NCBI RefSeq assembly: GCF_001663775.1
Contig: NZ_KV467168.1
Location: forward strand, 1,044,507-1,108,506
Origin: Arthrobacter sp. B6
GTDB taxonomy: Bacteria; Actinomycetota; Actinomycetes; Actinomycetales; Micrococcaceae
Length of the DNA: 64,000 bases
Direction: 5' to 3'
Under the pieces are notes generated by a model. It saw only the letters and a program-made list of their open reading frames with translations. It ran no database searches and was not told the origin of the DNA. Both the position numbers and the translations under genes were made by a program. Shown here piece by piece: positions 41,940 to 50,968 of the stretch (the first letter of the stretch is position 1; each line of letters begins with the position of its first letter).

Positions 41940-42800
41940 ATGTCCGCTCCGGCACCGTCCTCTTCCGTTTCCCCGGCCCCGCGCATCGTCATCGCCGGTG
42001 CAGGGCCCGCCGCGCAGGCGCTGGTCCGCCAGCTGGACGGTGGCAGGTTCCGCGGAACCATCACCGTACTGAGCAACCGGGATGATGCTCCGGCAGAGCT
42101 CCTGGACCTTGCAGAACTACCTCAGGTGTCGGTCCGGTTCGGCCAGCCCGCAAGCTTCATTGACCCGGCCAACCGAACTGTCACCACTGCGGACGGCATG
42201 GAATTCAGCTACGACGAACTGGTCATCGCCACCGGATCGGCTCCGGTCACGTCACCGGTGGAAGGCGCCGGGCGGTGCCTGAGCTACTCCACCATCGATG
42301 ACGCCGCCCGGATCGGCGACGCCGTTAAGGAAGTCACCCGGGAGCTGGGAAGGCGGCCGCTGGGGATTCTGGTGGGCACCGGTCCCGCGGCCCGGCAGGC
42401 TGAGGCGGTGCTGCGCGCCCGCGGGGTCAGGCCCATCCGGACAACGGTCCGGCCGGACGCTGTGGTGCCCTCCATCGCGGGATCGGGTTTGGCCGCGGCC
42501 AGAATCGTCTTTGAGGACGGCAGCAGCATGAATGGTGACCTGGTGGTCCTGGCTGAAGAGCGTGTATCCCGCGACGGACTCGCCGCCAGCGCCGGACTCG
42601 CCACCGCCCCCAACGGCGGAATCGCGATCAACAAGGAGTTCAGGACCTCGGTTCCCGGCGTCTGGGCCATCGGCGACGCAGCGGCGTTCGACGGCGTCCG
42701 CCTGGGACTGCTGGTTGCTGCGGCTTCTGCAGCCGGGGCCTGCGCCACCCAGCTTTTGACGGCGGCTTCCGCTCCCCCGGTGCTTCAGACCGCCGCCTGA
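41940..42800 (+). CDS. Small FAD-dependent oxidoreductase, NirB N-terminal-like
   Basis: 286 residues, AAAGGG upstream of ATG 41940. It has FAD motif RIVIAGAGPAAQALVRQLDG, the strand ELVIATGSAPV and the second FAD contact GVWAIGDAAAFDGVRLGL. This matches the N-terminal FAD fold of NirB and of the nitrate-operon flavoprotein but is about 100 residues shorter. The NAD-binding part is shrunken (GILVGTGPAARQAEAVLRAR) and there is no [2Fe-2S] domain. It may be an accessory or regulatory flavoprotein for nitrate/nitrite reduction; that rests on its GlnR-like promoter and position next to nnaR, not on a known homologue. Confidence 0.7.
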   Translation: MSAPAPSSSVSPAPRIVIAGAGPAAQALVRQLDGGRFRGTITVLSNRDDAPAELLDLAELPQVSVRFGQPASFIDPANRTVTTADGMEFSYDELVIATGSAPVTSPVEGAGRCLSYSTIDDAARIGDAVKEVTRELGRRPLGILVGTGPAARQAEAVLRARGVRPIRTTVRPDAVVPSIAGSGLAAARIVFEDGSSMNGDLVVLAEERVSRDGLAASAGLATAPNGGIAINKEFRTSVPGVWAIGDAAAFDGVRLGLLVAAASAAGACATQLLTAASAPPVLQTAA

Positions 42801-42881
42801 CCGGCTATGGCAAGATGGTCACCTGACCAGCCACGGGCACCGTGGCATTTGCGGCCCACAGGGCGCCTGGAGAGGACCAAC

Positions 42882-43607
42882 ATGAACAATGAAGCCACCC
42901 CTTCCGTTCACACTGCGGGAACCGGGACCACAGGTTCCGGCAATATCGCATCCTTCATCGACCACACCCTCCTCAAGCCCGAGGCCAGCGAGGCGGACAT
43001 CCTCAAGGTGTGCGCCGAAGCTGCCGAGTACCGGTTCAAATCAGTCTGCGTCAACCCCGTCTGGGTGAAAACCGCCAAGACAGCGCTCAAGGGATCCGGC
43101 GTCCTGACCTGCTCGGTAGTCGGGTTCCCGCTGGGAGCCACTCCCACCGACGTCAAGACCTTCGAGGCCCGCGGAGCGGTTTTGGACGGCGCCGACGAGG
43201 TCGACATGGTCATTAACATCGCCGCCGCCCGTGCCGGCGACAAGGGCGCACTGGTCGAAGACATCACGTCTGTGGCGGAAGCGGTGCACGCCAGCGGGGC
43301 CATCCTGAAGGTCATCATCGAAACGGCCCTCCTTGACGACGCCCAGAAGGTCCTGGCGTGTGAGGCGGCAGTGGAGGCAGGTGCTGACTTTGTGAAGACC
43401 TCCACCGGTTTCAATGGCGGCGGCGCCACGGCGGAGGACATCGCGCTGATGCGCCGGACGGTGGGTCCGGATCTCGGCGTCAAGGCCTCCGGCGGCGTAC
43501 GGTCCCTCGCCGACGCGCAGGCTATGATTGCTGCAGGTGCAACACGTATTGGTGCCAGCTCCGGAATTGCGATCGTCAAGGGTGAACAGGGTTCATCCGG
43601 CTACTGA
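42882..43607 (+). CDS. deoC: Deoxyribose-phosphate aldolase
   Basis: 241 residues from ATG 42882, AGAGGA 7 nt upstream. It cleaves 2-deoxyribose-5-phosphate to glyceraldehyde-3-phosphate and acetaldehyde. TIM barrel motifs: [40 protein letters not shown], the Schiff-base lysine in [16 protein letters not shown] and the second lysine in [11 protein letters not shown]. It works with purine nucleoside phosphorylase and phosphopentomutase in deoxynucleoside salvage. It is followed by a small membrane protein gene. Confidence 0.93.
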   Translation: MNNEATPSVHTAGTGTTGSGNIASFIDHTLLKPEASEADILKVCAEAAEYRFKSVCVNPVWVKTAKTALKGSGVLTCSVVGFPLGATPTDVKTFEARGAVLDGADEVDMVINIAAARAGDKGALVEDITSVAEAVHASGAILKVIIETALLDDAQKVLACEAAVEAGADFVKTSTGFNGGGATAEDIALMRRTVGPDLGVKASGGVRSLADAQAMIAAGATRIGASSGIAIVKGEQGSSGY

Positions 43608-43660
43608 CACCGGTCCGGAAGCCGCCACAATTTGGGCCCCGCGGGGCCAAGGAGGAATGA

Positions 43661-43906
43661 ATGTCCAGCAAGACCACAGCGTCCGGCGCTACCACTGTCC
43701 AGACCCCCGAGAACGAGAACAACCTCGTCACCAGCATCCTTCTGTTTGCTGTCATGATGGCGTTCTTCCTGGGCGCGATCTACTCGCTCTCGTTCCTGAC
43801 GCTTGGCAACCCGTGGCCGATGGCCGTCTGCCTGGGCCTCTTCGCCCTGGCGTTCTGGATCCCGCAGACCATTACCGGCCGCTCCGATTCCGCCGGCGAG
43901 CACTAA
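43661..43906 (+). CDS. Small two-helix membrane protein, unknown function
   Basis: 81 residues with AAGGAGGA just upstream of ATG 43661. A soluble N-terminus of about 22 residues (Ser/Thr-rich) is followed by two hydrophobic helices (SILLFAVMMAFFLGAIYSL and MAVCLGLFALAFWIPQTI). I do not recognise a named family, though the size and layout are typical of conserved actinobacterial hypotheticals. A strong terminator follows. Confidence 0.75.
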   Translation: MSSKTTASGATTVQTPENENNLVTSILLFAVMMAFFLGAIYSLSFLTLGNPWPMAVCLGLFALAFWIPQTITGRSDSAGEH

Positions 43907-43924
43907 AGACCCTGCTGAGACACG

Positions 43925-43966
43925 AAGGCCGAGGCCCCCGATCTTTCCGGGGGCCTCGGCCTTTTA
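43925..43966. terminator. Rho-independent bidirectional terminator
   Basis: AAGGCCGAGGCCCCCG (43925-43940) pairs perfectly over 16 bp with 43948-43963, with a 7-nt loop and TTTT on the plus side. It lies between convergent genes. Confidence 0.85.
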
Positions 43967-43978
43967 AGCCAATCCGCG

Positions 43979-44800
43979 TCAGCCGGCGCCGAAGAAACGG
44001 CCAAACACGCCCGTTCCCAGTGCCATCGCCACCGGGAAGTGCGTCGCCGCCAGTGCCGAGGCCGCCACGCACATTCCCACCATGGCGTAGGCGCTCACCG
44101 GGATCAGCACCAGCCATTCCCGCCGGGAGCCGGCCCGGCCTAGCAGCGGGACAGAAAAAGCGCCGTTGGCCCTCCAGACGTCGTTGATCACCGGCAGTTT
44201 CCTCAGGAACCTGGGCGGCTTGATGACGATCGGCCAGAGCAGCGGGACGCCTCCGGTGGTGATCATGTCACCCACGATGTGGACCACCACCCCGGTCAGC
44301 ATCGAGACGGGCAGCCACGTCCACTGGTCGGGGGCGAACCACGTGACCAGTCCTGCCATCGTCAGGGCGAACACCCAGTTGCTGATGAAGCCGGACTTGG
44401 GGAACAGCTTCAGCGCTTTGGCGGCGATGTTGATCATGAACATGCACAGCAGCCCGGCACCCACCGACAGCAGTCCCCAGTCTGTCTGCAGCTGGATCTG
44501 CCCGGCCACCATGGCCAGCAGGACGAAGAACGCCGCCCCCAGCACGGAGTGGGTGCCTTGCCGGTGCCCGCCGCTGGCGTTCTCAATGCCCGCGGCAATC
44601 ATGTTGGACAGCGGCGGCAGGGAGTTGGCCACCGTGCTGTGCCGGTGGTCCCAGTCGCACACGAGCGCGGTCCCCGCCGTCGCCATTCCGCCGATCAGGA
44701 TTCCGGTGGCATCAAGGGGATACCAGCCCAGCGTGTACGGCCCGGTCGAGGCAATAGCTACCCACGCCGCGGCCCCTGACGCGGCGTGATGTCCTCCCAT
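43979..44800 (-). CDS. Membrane-bound metal-dependent hydrolase (YdjM/DUF457-like)
   Basis: 273 residues from ATG 44800 (a TTG one codon upstream is possible). About six hydrophobic helices carry conserved polar motifs: GGHHAASGAAAWVA at the N-terminus, VCDWDHRHSTVAN, GGHRQGTHSVLG, and HIVGDMITTGGVPLLWPI. These His/Asp clusters on membrane helices define the YdjM/LexA-regulated membrane hydrolase family, of unknown substrate. It starts 6 bp after the mfd stop, so it is probably expressed with mfd. Confidence 0.82.
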   Translation of the reverse strand: MGGHHAASGAAAWVAIASTGPYTLGWYPLDATGILIGGMATAGTALVCDWDHRHSTVANSLPPLSNMIAAGIENASGGHRQGTHSVLGAAFFVLLAMVAGQIQLQTDWGLLSVGAGLLCMFMINIAAKALKLFPKSGFISNWVFALTMAGLVTWFAPDQWTWLPVSMLTGVVVHIVGDMITTGGVPLLWPIVIKPPRFLRKLPVINDVWRANGAFSVPLLGRAGSRREWLVLIPVSAYAMVGMCVAASALAATHFPVAMALGTGVFGRFFGAG

Positions 44801-44806
44801 CAAGTC

Positions 44807-47800
44807 CTACCCCACCGCCAGCGGGGCGTCGGAAAAGATGTTGCGGATGACGCCGTTGGCCCAGTCCAGGATTTCGGCATCCTGCAGGTCCCTGCCGCCG
44901 ATCTTCGCGGTCTTCGGCTTCGGGATCAGAACGGCATCGAGGGCAGGCTTGGGCTGCGCGCCGGGGTACATCCTGGCCAGTCGCATGACCTTGGACTCCG
45001 GCAGCTGCGCCGGAGAGAATTTGATGAAGTTACCCTGCAGGGCGACGTCGGAGAGCCCGGCCTCGCGGGCCCCCACCCGGAAGCGGGCCACGGCGATGAG
45101 GTTCTTGACCGGCAGCGGGGGCTCCCCATAGCGGTCCACAAGCTCGGCCTGGACCTCCTCAATGGCTTCGTTGGTGATGGCGGAGGCCAGCTTGCGGTAC
45201 GCCTCCAGGCGCAGCCGCTCCCCCGGCACGTAGTCGTGCGGCAGATGGGCGTTCACCGGCAGCTCGATCTTCATCTCGGCGGCCTTTTCCTCGGCGTCGC
45301 CGCGGTAATCTGCCACCGCCTCCCCCACCAGACGGATGTAGAGGTCGAAGCCCACACCCTGGATATGGCCGGACTGCTCGCCACCCAGCAGGTTGCCCGC
45401 GCCGCGGATTTCGAGGTCCTTCATGGCCAGTTGCATGCCGGCACCAAGTTCATTGTGCGTGGCCACGGCTTTGAGCCGCTCCAGTGCCACCTCGCCCAGC
45501 GGCTTCTCGGACGGGTACAGGAAGTACGCGTAGGCACGTTCCCGGCCACGGCCCACCCGGCCACGGAGCTGATGCAGCTGCGAGAGGCCGTACTTGTCAG
45601 CGCCGTCCACGATCAGGGTGTTGGCGTTGGAGATGTCCAGGCCTGTTTCGATGATGGTGGTGCACACCAGCACGTCGAACCGCTTCTCCCAGAAGTCCAC
45701 GATGATCTGCTCCAACCGGCTCTCGGACATCTGCCCGTGCGCCACTTCCACGCGTGCTTCCGGAACGAGTTCCCGGATTTTCGCCGCCGTCCGTTCGATG
45801 GTGGACACGCGGTTGTGCACCAGGAACACCTGGCCCTCGCGCATCAGTTCGCGGCGGATGGCTGCCGAGGTCTGCTTGTCCGTGTACGGGCCCACGTAGG
45901 TGAGCACCGGGTGGCGTTCCTCCGGCGGCGTGGCGAGTGTGGACGTTTCCCGGATACCCGTCAGGGACATCTCAAGCGTGCGCGGGATCGGCGTGGCGCT
46001 CATGGCCAGCACATCCACGTTGGTGCGCATCTTCTTCAGCGCTTCCTTGTGCTCCACCCCGAAGCGCTGCTCCTCGTCCACGATCACCAGGCCCAGGTCC
46101 TTGAACGCGAAGTCCTTGGACAGCAGGCGGTGGGTGCCGATAACAACGTCCACGGAGCCGCTCTTGACGCCCTCCACGGTCTCCTTGGATTCCTTGGCCC
46201 CCTGGAAACGCGAGAGTGCCTTGACCCGGAGCGGGAAACCGGAGAAACGCTCGGTAAAGGTCTCATAGTGCTGCTGGGCGAGCAGCGTGGTGGGCACCAG
46301 GACCGCCACCTGTTTCCCGTCCTGGACCGCCTTGAAAGCGGCCCGCACGGCGATCTCCGTCTTGCCGTAGCCGACGTCGCCAGACACCAGGCGGTCCATG
46401 GGAATCTCCCGCTCCATGTCCGCCTTGACCTCATTGATAGTGGTCAGCTGGTCCGGAGTCTCCACATACGGAAAGGCCTCCTCCAGCTCCCGTTGCCAGG
46501 GCGTGTCAGGCCCGAAGGCGTGGCCGCGGGAGGCCATCCGCGCGGAGTACAGCCGGATGAGTTCGCCGGCGATCTCCTTGACGGCCTTGCGGGCCTTGGA
46601 CTTGGTACTGGCCCAGTCCGAACCACCCATCTTGCTGAGCACAGGCGTGTCGCCGCCGACGTAGCGGGTGACCTGGTCCAACTGGTCCGTGGGGACAAAC
46701 AGCCGGTCCCCGGGGGCGCCGCGCTTGGACGGGGCGTACTCCAGGACCAGGTACTCGCGGACGCCGTCGCCGCCACCGGCAACCCTGCGCTGGATCAGCT
46801 CCACGAACCTGCCGATCCCATGCTGTTCGTGCACGACGTGGTCGCCGCCCACCAGCTGCAGCGGGTCCACGGCGTTCCGCCGCTTAGACGGCATCCGCCG
46901 CATGTCCTTCGTGGAGCTGGCAGAGGTGCGTCCCAGCAGGTCGGCTTCGGTCAGCAGGCCCAGCTTGAGGCTGTCCAGGACAAAACCGCGTCCGACGGCG
47001 GCGGTGGTCACTTCGATGATGCCCGCCTGGGGTTCCTGGTCAAGGGTGTCCACCCTTGCGCAGGGGATGTCGGCGTCGTGGAAGAGTTCCGCCAGGCGCT
47101 GGGCAGGTCCGGGGCCTTCGGTGGCCACCACGATGCGCCACTGGTCCCGGACGTGCGAGCCGATGAAGTCCATCATTTCGGCGACGTCGCCCTGGTACCC
47201 GCGGGGTTCCCGCGCGTGGAGGTTCAGGACATCGATCTCCGGCAGCAGTTCCTCGTCCGTTGCAAGGGACGTAATGGACCACCAGGAGACCTCGTGGTCC
47301 AGGGAGGAGCTGCGGGTGTCGGCCAGGGACCGGAAGCTGGCGGAGTGCAGGGCCGCTGATGCCTGCGAGCTCAAGTCCAGGGGCGCTGTTCCGCCGTCGG
47401 ACGCGGTGGACCATGCCGCCTCGAGGAACTCTTCGTTGGTGGCGGCAAGATCGTGTGCGCGGGTGCGGACCTTTTCCGGTTCTATGACCACGGAGATGGA
47501 ACCGGCGGGCAGCTGCTCCACAAACGGGACCATCGCATCCACCAGCACCGGCGCCAGTGACTCCATGCCTTCCACGGTGATCCCGCCGGCGATCTTCTCC
47601 AGCATGTCAGCGGCCGCGGGGAGCTGCTGCTTGAGGGTCGCCGCCCGGGACATCACCGACGGCGTGATCAGGATTTCACGGCAGGGCGGGGCGTGCAGGA
47701 CAGTGGGGTGATGCAGGCCGGGTGAGGACAGCGAGCGCTGGTCAGCGACGGCGAACCAGCGCATTTGGTCCACCTCGTCACCGAAGAACTCCACCCTGAT

Positions 47801-48487
47801 GGGATGGTCCTCGGTGGGCGGGAAAACATCGATGATGCCGCCGCGGACGGCAAACTCGCCACGGTGCGTGACCATGTCCACCCTCGCGTAGGCAGCGTCG
47901 GCGAGGCTCCGCACAACATCGGAGAACGGCTTTTCCTGGCCAACGGTCAGGGTGACCGGAACCAGGTCACCCAATCCGGCGACGATGGGCTGGACCACCG
48001 CGCGGACCGGCGCCACTACCACCCGCAGGGCTCCCGCCGTCGAGGTTTCCGGGTGCGCCAGCCGGCGCAGGACGGACAGCCGCCGTCCCACGGTGTCTGA
48101 ACGCGGCGAGAGCCGCTCGTGGGGCAGGGTTTCCCAGCTGGGGAACTCAGCCACCGCATCGGCCGGGAGATAAGCACGCAGGGCGGCTGTCAGGTCCTCT
48201 GCTTCGCGTCCCGTCGCGGTGACTGCCAGCACCACAGCCGGGTTCCCGCCGTCGGACGTTCCCCCTGCGTCGCCGGCTGCGGCCAGGCCGTCTGCCATTT
48301 CTGCCAGCAGGACGGCACGGAGGCCGGCCGGTGCGCTGATCTGGTAGTCCTGGCCCCGGACGTCGAAACCCCTGGCGGCCTCGGCCCTGACCCGGGCGAA
48401 AGACTGGTCCTCGGCCAGGACACGGCGCAGTCCATCAAGCGGCGGACCGGGATGGGACGTACCGGTGCGGGAGGCGCTCGGGCTCAT
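44807..48487 (-). CDS. mfd: Transcription-repair coupling factor
   Basis: 1226 residues, CAGGAG 10 nt before ATG. Mfd releases stalled RNA polymerase and recruits UvrA. N-terminal UvrB-like region (GLRAVLLAEMADGLA to HRGEFAVRGGIIDVFPPTED), RNA polymerase interaction domain (DHVVHEQHGIGRFVELIQR), then the translocase: Walker A GDVGYGKTEIAVRAAF (about residue 700), DEEQRFG helicase box, SATPIPRTLEMSL and a HQLRGRVGRGRERAYAYFLY motif, and the C-terminal TRCF domain. Full length for the family. The YdjM-like gene follows directly. Confidence 0.96.
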   Translation of the reverse strand: MSPSASRTGTSHPGPPLDGLRRVLAEDQSFARVRAEAARGFDVRGQDYQISAPAGLRAVLLAEMADGLAAAGDAGGTSDGGNPAVVLAVTATGREAEDLTAALRAYLPADAVAEFPSWETLPHERLSPRSDTVGRRLSVLRRLAHPETSTAGALRVVVAPVRAVVQPIVAGLGDLVPVTLTVGQEKPFSDVVRSLADAAYARVDMVTHRGEFAVRGGIIDVFPPTEDHPIRVEFFGDEVDQMRWFAVADQRSLSSPGLHHPTVLHAPPCREILITPSVMSRAATLKQQLPAAADMLEKIAGGITVEGMESLAPVLVDAMVPFVEQLPAGSISVVIEPEKVRTRAHDLAATNEEFLEAAWSTASDGGTAPLDLSSQASAALHSASFRSLADTRSSSLDHEVSWWSITSLATDEELLPEIDVLNLHAREPRGYQGDVAEMMDFIGSHVRDQWRIVVATEGPGPAQRLAELFHDADIPCARVDTLDQEPQAGIIEVTTAAVGRGFVLDSLKLGLLTEADLLGRTSASSTKDMRRMPSKRRNAVDPLQLVGGDHVVHEQHGIGRFVELIQRRVAGGGDGVREYLVLEYAPSKRGAPGDRLFVPTDQLDQVTRYVGGDTPVLSKMGGSDWASTKSKARKAVKEIAGELIRLYSARMASRGHAFGPDTPWQRELEEAFPYVETPDQLTTINEVKADMEREIPMDRLVSGDVGYGKTEIAVRAAFKAVQDGKQVAVLVPTTLLAQQHYETFTERFSGFPLRVKALSRFQGAKESKETVEGVKSGSVDVVIGTHRLLSKDFAFKDLGLVIVDEEQRFGVEHKEALKKMRTNVDVLAMSATPIPRTLEMSLTGIRETSTLATPPEERHPVLTYVGPYTDKQTSAAIRRELMREGQVFLVHNRVSTIERTAAKIRELVPEARVEVAHGQMSESRLEQIIVDFWEKRFDVLVCTTIIETGLDISNANTLIVDGADKYGLSQLHQLRGRVGRGRERAYAYFLYPSEKPLGEVALERLKAVATHNELGAGMQLAMKDLEIRGAGNLLGGEQSGHIQGVGFDLYIRLVGEAVADYRGDAEEKAAEMKIELPVNAHLPHDYVPGERLRLEAYRKLASAITNEAIEEVQAELVDRYGEPPLPVKNLIAVARFRVGAREAGLSDVALQGNFIKFSPAQLPESKVMRLARMYPGAQPKPALDAVLIPKPKTAKIGGRDLQDAEILDWANGVIRNIFSDAPLAVG

Positions 48488-48634
48488 GGCAGAAACTCCT
48501 GTGGGTCTTCAAGGGGATCGCAGGCAACGCGAAAACCCGAAATTCGCTTTCGAATCCCGGGTAGTCCCAGCCTACCCCTGCCACACGACAGATTACGCTT
48601 TCAGGACCGATGGCCGTCCGGACGCCTTGCCGCT

Positions 48635-48666
48635 CCGAATCGCACAGTGACCGAATCGCACAGTGA
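48635..48666. repeat. Perfect 16-bp tandem repeat x2
   Basis: CCGAATCGCACAGTGA occurs twice without a gap, ending 15 bp before the ATG of the SDR-DUF2867 gene. It could be a pair of half-turn operator sites or a recent slippage product. Confidence 0.8.
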
Positions 48667-48681
48667 CACGAAGGAGCCAGC

Positions 48682-50196
48682 ATGACGGGCACAACTGAGA
48701 GATCACAAGGTGACGCAGCCAAAACCGTGCTGGTTACGGGTGCAACCGGCTACATCGGCGGCAGGCTCGTCCCGCGGCTCCTGGAGGCCGGCCACACGGT
48801 GAAGGTGCTGGTCCGGACACCGGCCAAGGTCGCCGGCGTGCCGTGGCTGGATGACGTTGAGGTGGTCCAGAGCAGCCTTGACGACGGCGGGGCGCTGCGG
48901 ACGGCGCTGACAGGGGTCGACGTGCTGTACTACCTCGTCCATTCCATGGCCGCCGGCGCAGGCTTCGAGTCCAAGGAAAAGGCCATGGCGGAGACCGCCG
49001 CCCATGCGGCCGCCGATGCGGGGGTCAGCCGGATCGTCTACCTGGGCGGCCTGCACCCCTCCAGCGGGGAGTTGTCGACCCATATGCGCTCCCGGGAAGC
49101 TGTCGGCAAAGCCTTCCTTGACAGTCCCGTGGACGCGGTGGTCTTCCAGGCCGGGGTGGTGATCGGTTCGGGATCTGCCTCCTTCGAGATGATCCGGCAC
49201 CTGTCCGAAGCCCTGCCGCTGATGCCGGCGCCCAGCTGGGTCCGCAACAAGATCGAAGCCATCGCCGTCCGGGACGTGCTGCATTACCTCGTGGGCGCCG
49301 CCTCCCTGGCGGGGCCGGTCAACCGCACGTTCGACATCGGCTGCCGGCAGGTGCTGAGCTACGCGGGCATGATGAAGGAGTACGCCGTCGAAGCCGGCCT
49401 GCCGCACCGCGTAGTGCTCGCCCTGCCCATTCCCGCGCCCCGGCTCGCCGGCATGTGGGTGGCCCTGACCACGCCCATCCCGCTGTCCATGTCCCTGCCG
49501 CTCGTCGAATCACTGCAACACGACGCCGTATCCCGCGAGCACGACATTGATTCCTTCATCCCCGTGCCTGCGGGCGGACTGACTCCGTACCGGCGCGCGG
49601 TTGCCTTCGCCCTCGGAAAGGAGCGGGACGGCCAGGTGGAGACCACCTGGGCCAATGCCGGAGCCGACGCCGATCCCCTGCCCAGCGATCCGGACTGGGC
49701 CGGCCACACGGTCTTCGTGGACGAAAAGACCTTCCATGGGAACGTTGATCCTGCCCATGTCTGGACCGTCATCGAGGGCATCGGCGGCCGGAACGGCTGG
49801 TACTCCCTGCCGCTCGCGTGGCAGGTGCGGGGCTGGCTGGATAAGCTCACCGGCGGCGCGGGGCTCCTGCGCGGACGCCGGCACCCAAGCGGTCTCGCTT
49901 CCGGCGAAGTGGTGGACTGGTGGCGCGTGGAACACATTGACCGCGGCAAAATGCTGCGCCTGAGGGCAGAGATGCGCGCCCCCGGACGCGCCTGGCTGGA
50001 ACTGTCCGTGGAGCCCGACGGCGCGGGCAGCCGCTACCGGCAGCGGGCCATTTTCTTCCCGAAGGGCCTCAGTGGGAGGCTCTACTGGCTGGCCGTGCTT
50101 CCCTTCCACAGCCTTATTTTTCCGGCGATGTCGCGCAATATCACGGCCGCCGCCCGGAAACTTGCCAGTGCGGAAGAGGCGCCTGGAACCCCGTAG
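48682..50196 (+). CDS. SDR family NAD(P)-binding protein with C-terminal DUF2867
   Basis: 504 residues. Residues 15-300 are an atypical SDR (VLVTGATGYIGGRLVPRLLE, then YYLVHSMAAG and VVFQAGVVIGSGSASFEMI) like YbjT. Residues about 340-495 are a DUF2867 (SRPBCC-like) domain (WTVIEGIGGRNGWYSLPLAW, YRQRAIFFPKGLSGRLYWLA). Catalytic activity and substrate are unknown; homologues are annotated as NAD-dependent epimerase-like. ATG 48682 has GAAGGAG 7 nt upstream. Divergent from mfd, with a tandem 16-bp repeat between. Confidence 0.85.
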   Translation: MTGTTERSQGDAAKTVLVTGATGYIGGRLVPRLLEAGHTVKVLVRTPAKVAGVPWLDDVEVVQSSLDDGGALRTALTGVDVLYYLVHSMAAGAGFESKEKAMAETAAHAAADAGVSRIVYLGGLHPSSGELSTHMRSREAVGKAFLDSPVDAVVFQAGVVIGSGSASFEMIRHLSEALPLMPAPSWVRNKIEAIAVRDVLHYLVGAASLAGPVNRTFDIGCRQVLSYAGMMKEYAVEAGLPHRVVLALPIPAPRLAGMWVALTTPIPLSMSLPLVESLQHDAVSREHDIDSFIPVPAGGLTPYRRAVAFALGKERDGQVETTWANAGADADPLPSDPDWAGHTVFVDEKTFHGNVDPAHVWTVIEGIGGRNGWYSLPLAWQVRGWLDKLTGGAGLLRGRRHPSGLASGEVVDWWRVEHIDRGKMLRLRAEMRAPGRAWLELSVEPDGAGSRYRQRAIFFPKGLSGRLYWLAVLPFHSLIFPAMSRNITAAARKLASAEEAPGTP

Positions 50197-50244
50197 GATG
50201 TGGGAAGCAAAAAGCGTTCTGACCCCAGATCCTACGGAGGACCC

Positions 50245-50742
50245 ATGGCACTGAGTGCAACCACTACCCTTCCCCACGCCGTCGACAGCGTCGCTGCCGT
50301 TTTCATCAACGAGGACTTCCAGCGGCACACGAGTGAATTTGTAGGCGGGACACTGGAGTCCTTCGCGGTGGACGGCGATACTGCAGGAGCCTTCAGCACC
50401 ACCTCCGTCCGCACCCTGCCCACTACCCGCCTGCCGGAGATCGCCCGCAAGTTCGTGGGTGACAAGCTCACGGTGACCCAGGTGGAGAACTGGGACGCCC
50501 CTGCTGCGGACGGTTCCCGCCAAAGTAACATCACGCTGAAGATCGCCGGCGCTCCCCTTGACGTGACGGCAGTCCAGCGGCTCGTTGCAGAAGGCGGCAG
50601 CACCCGCGTTGAGCTGGAAGGCAACGTGACCTCGTCCGTCCCCTTCCTCGGCGGAAAGATCGCCGATGCTGCCGAGCCCATGGTCGCGAAGGCCCTGAAC
50701 ATCCAGTCACAGCAGGCCCAGGCCTGGCTGGAAAGCCACTGA
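50245..50742 (+). CDS. DUF2505 family protein
   Basis: 165 residues, ACGGAGG 4-5 nt before ATG 50245. SRPBCC-like sequence with the DUF2505 pattern: an N-terminal TTLPHAVDSVAAVFINEDFQ, a central FVGDKLTVTQVENWD and a C-terminal GGKIADAAEPMVAKALNIQ helix. Proteins of this type bind hydrophobic ligands in a helix-grip fold; function here unknown. It is followed 4 bp later by the SCO4848-type gene. Confidence 0.85.
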   Translation: MALSATTTLPHAVDSVAAVFINEDFQRHTSEFVGGTLESFAVDGDTAGAFSTTSVRTLPTTRLPEIARKFVGDKLTVTQVENWDAPAADGSRQSNITLKIAGAPLDVTAVQRLVAEGGSTRVELEGNVTSSVPFLGGKIADAAEPMVAKALNIQSQQAQAWLESH

Positions 50743-50746
50743 CGCC

Positions 50747-50968
50747 ATGCAGCTCCCCTTGTTCGCGGCCATTCTGCTGATCATCGCAGGCACCTGGTCG
50801 CTGGCAGTCTGGCCGCAATTCCTGCGCCGGGTGATGAAGGATCCCCGGGCGCGGGACGCCGCCGGCAAGGCAACGAAGTTCCTCAATGTGCACCTGGTGC
50901 TCGTCAGCATCTCGATGGTGCTGGGGGCGGCAACGGCAGTGATCGGGATAATAGCCCTGCTGGGCTAA
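50747..50968 (+). CDS. SCO4848 family small membrane protein
   Basis: 73 residues with two hydrophobic helices (PLFAAILLIIAGTWSLAVWP and VHLVLVSISMVLGAATAVIG) joined by a charged loop RRVMKDPRARDAAGKATKFL, the layout and size of the SCO4848 family. Function unknown. Its stop overlaps the sufU stop on the other strand (CTAA at 50965-50968). Confidence 0.75.
   Translation: MQLPLFAAILLIIAGTWSLAVWPQFLRRVMKDPRARDAAGKATKFLNVHLVLVSISMVLGAATAVIGIIALLG

Noticed and set aside
44786..47359. A plus-strand open frame of 857 codons opposite mfd
   Set aside because: Low-complexity His/Arg/Gly/Val peptide without motifs. mfd on the other strand shows full helicase motifs and a good ribosome-binding site.
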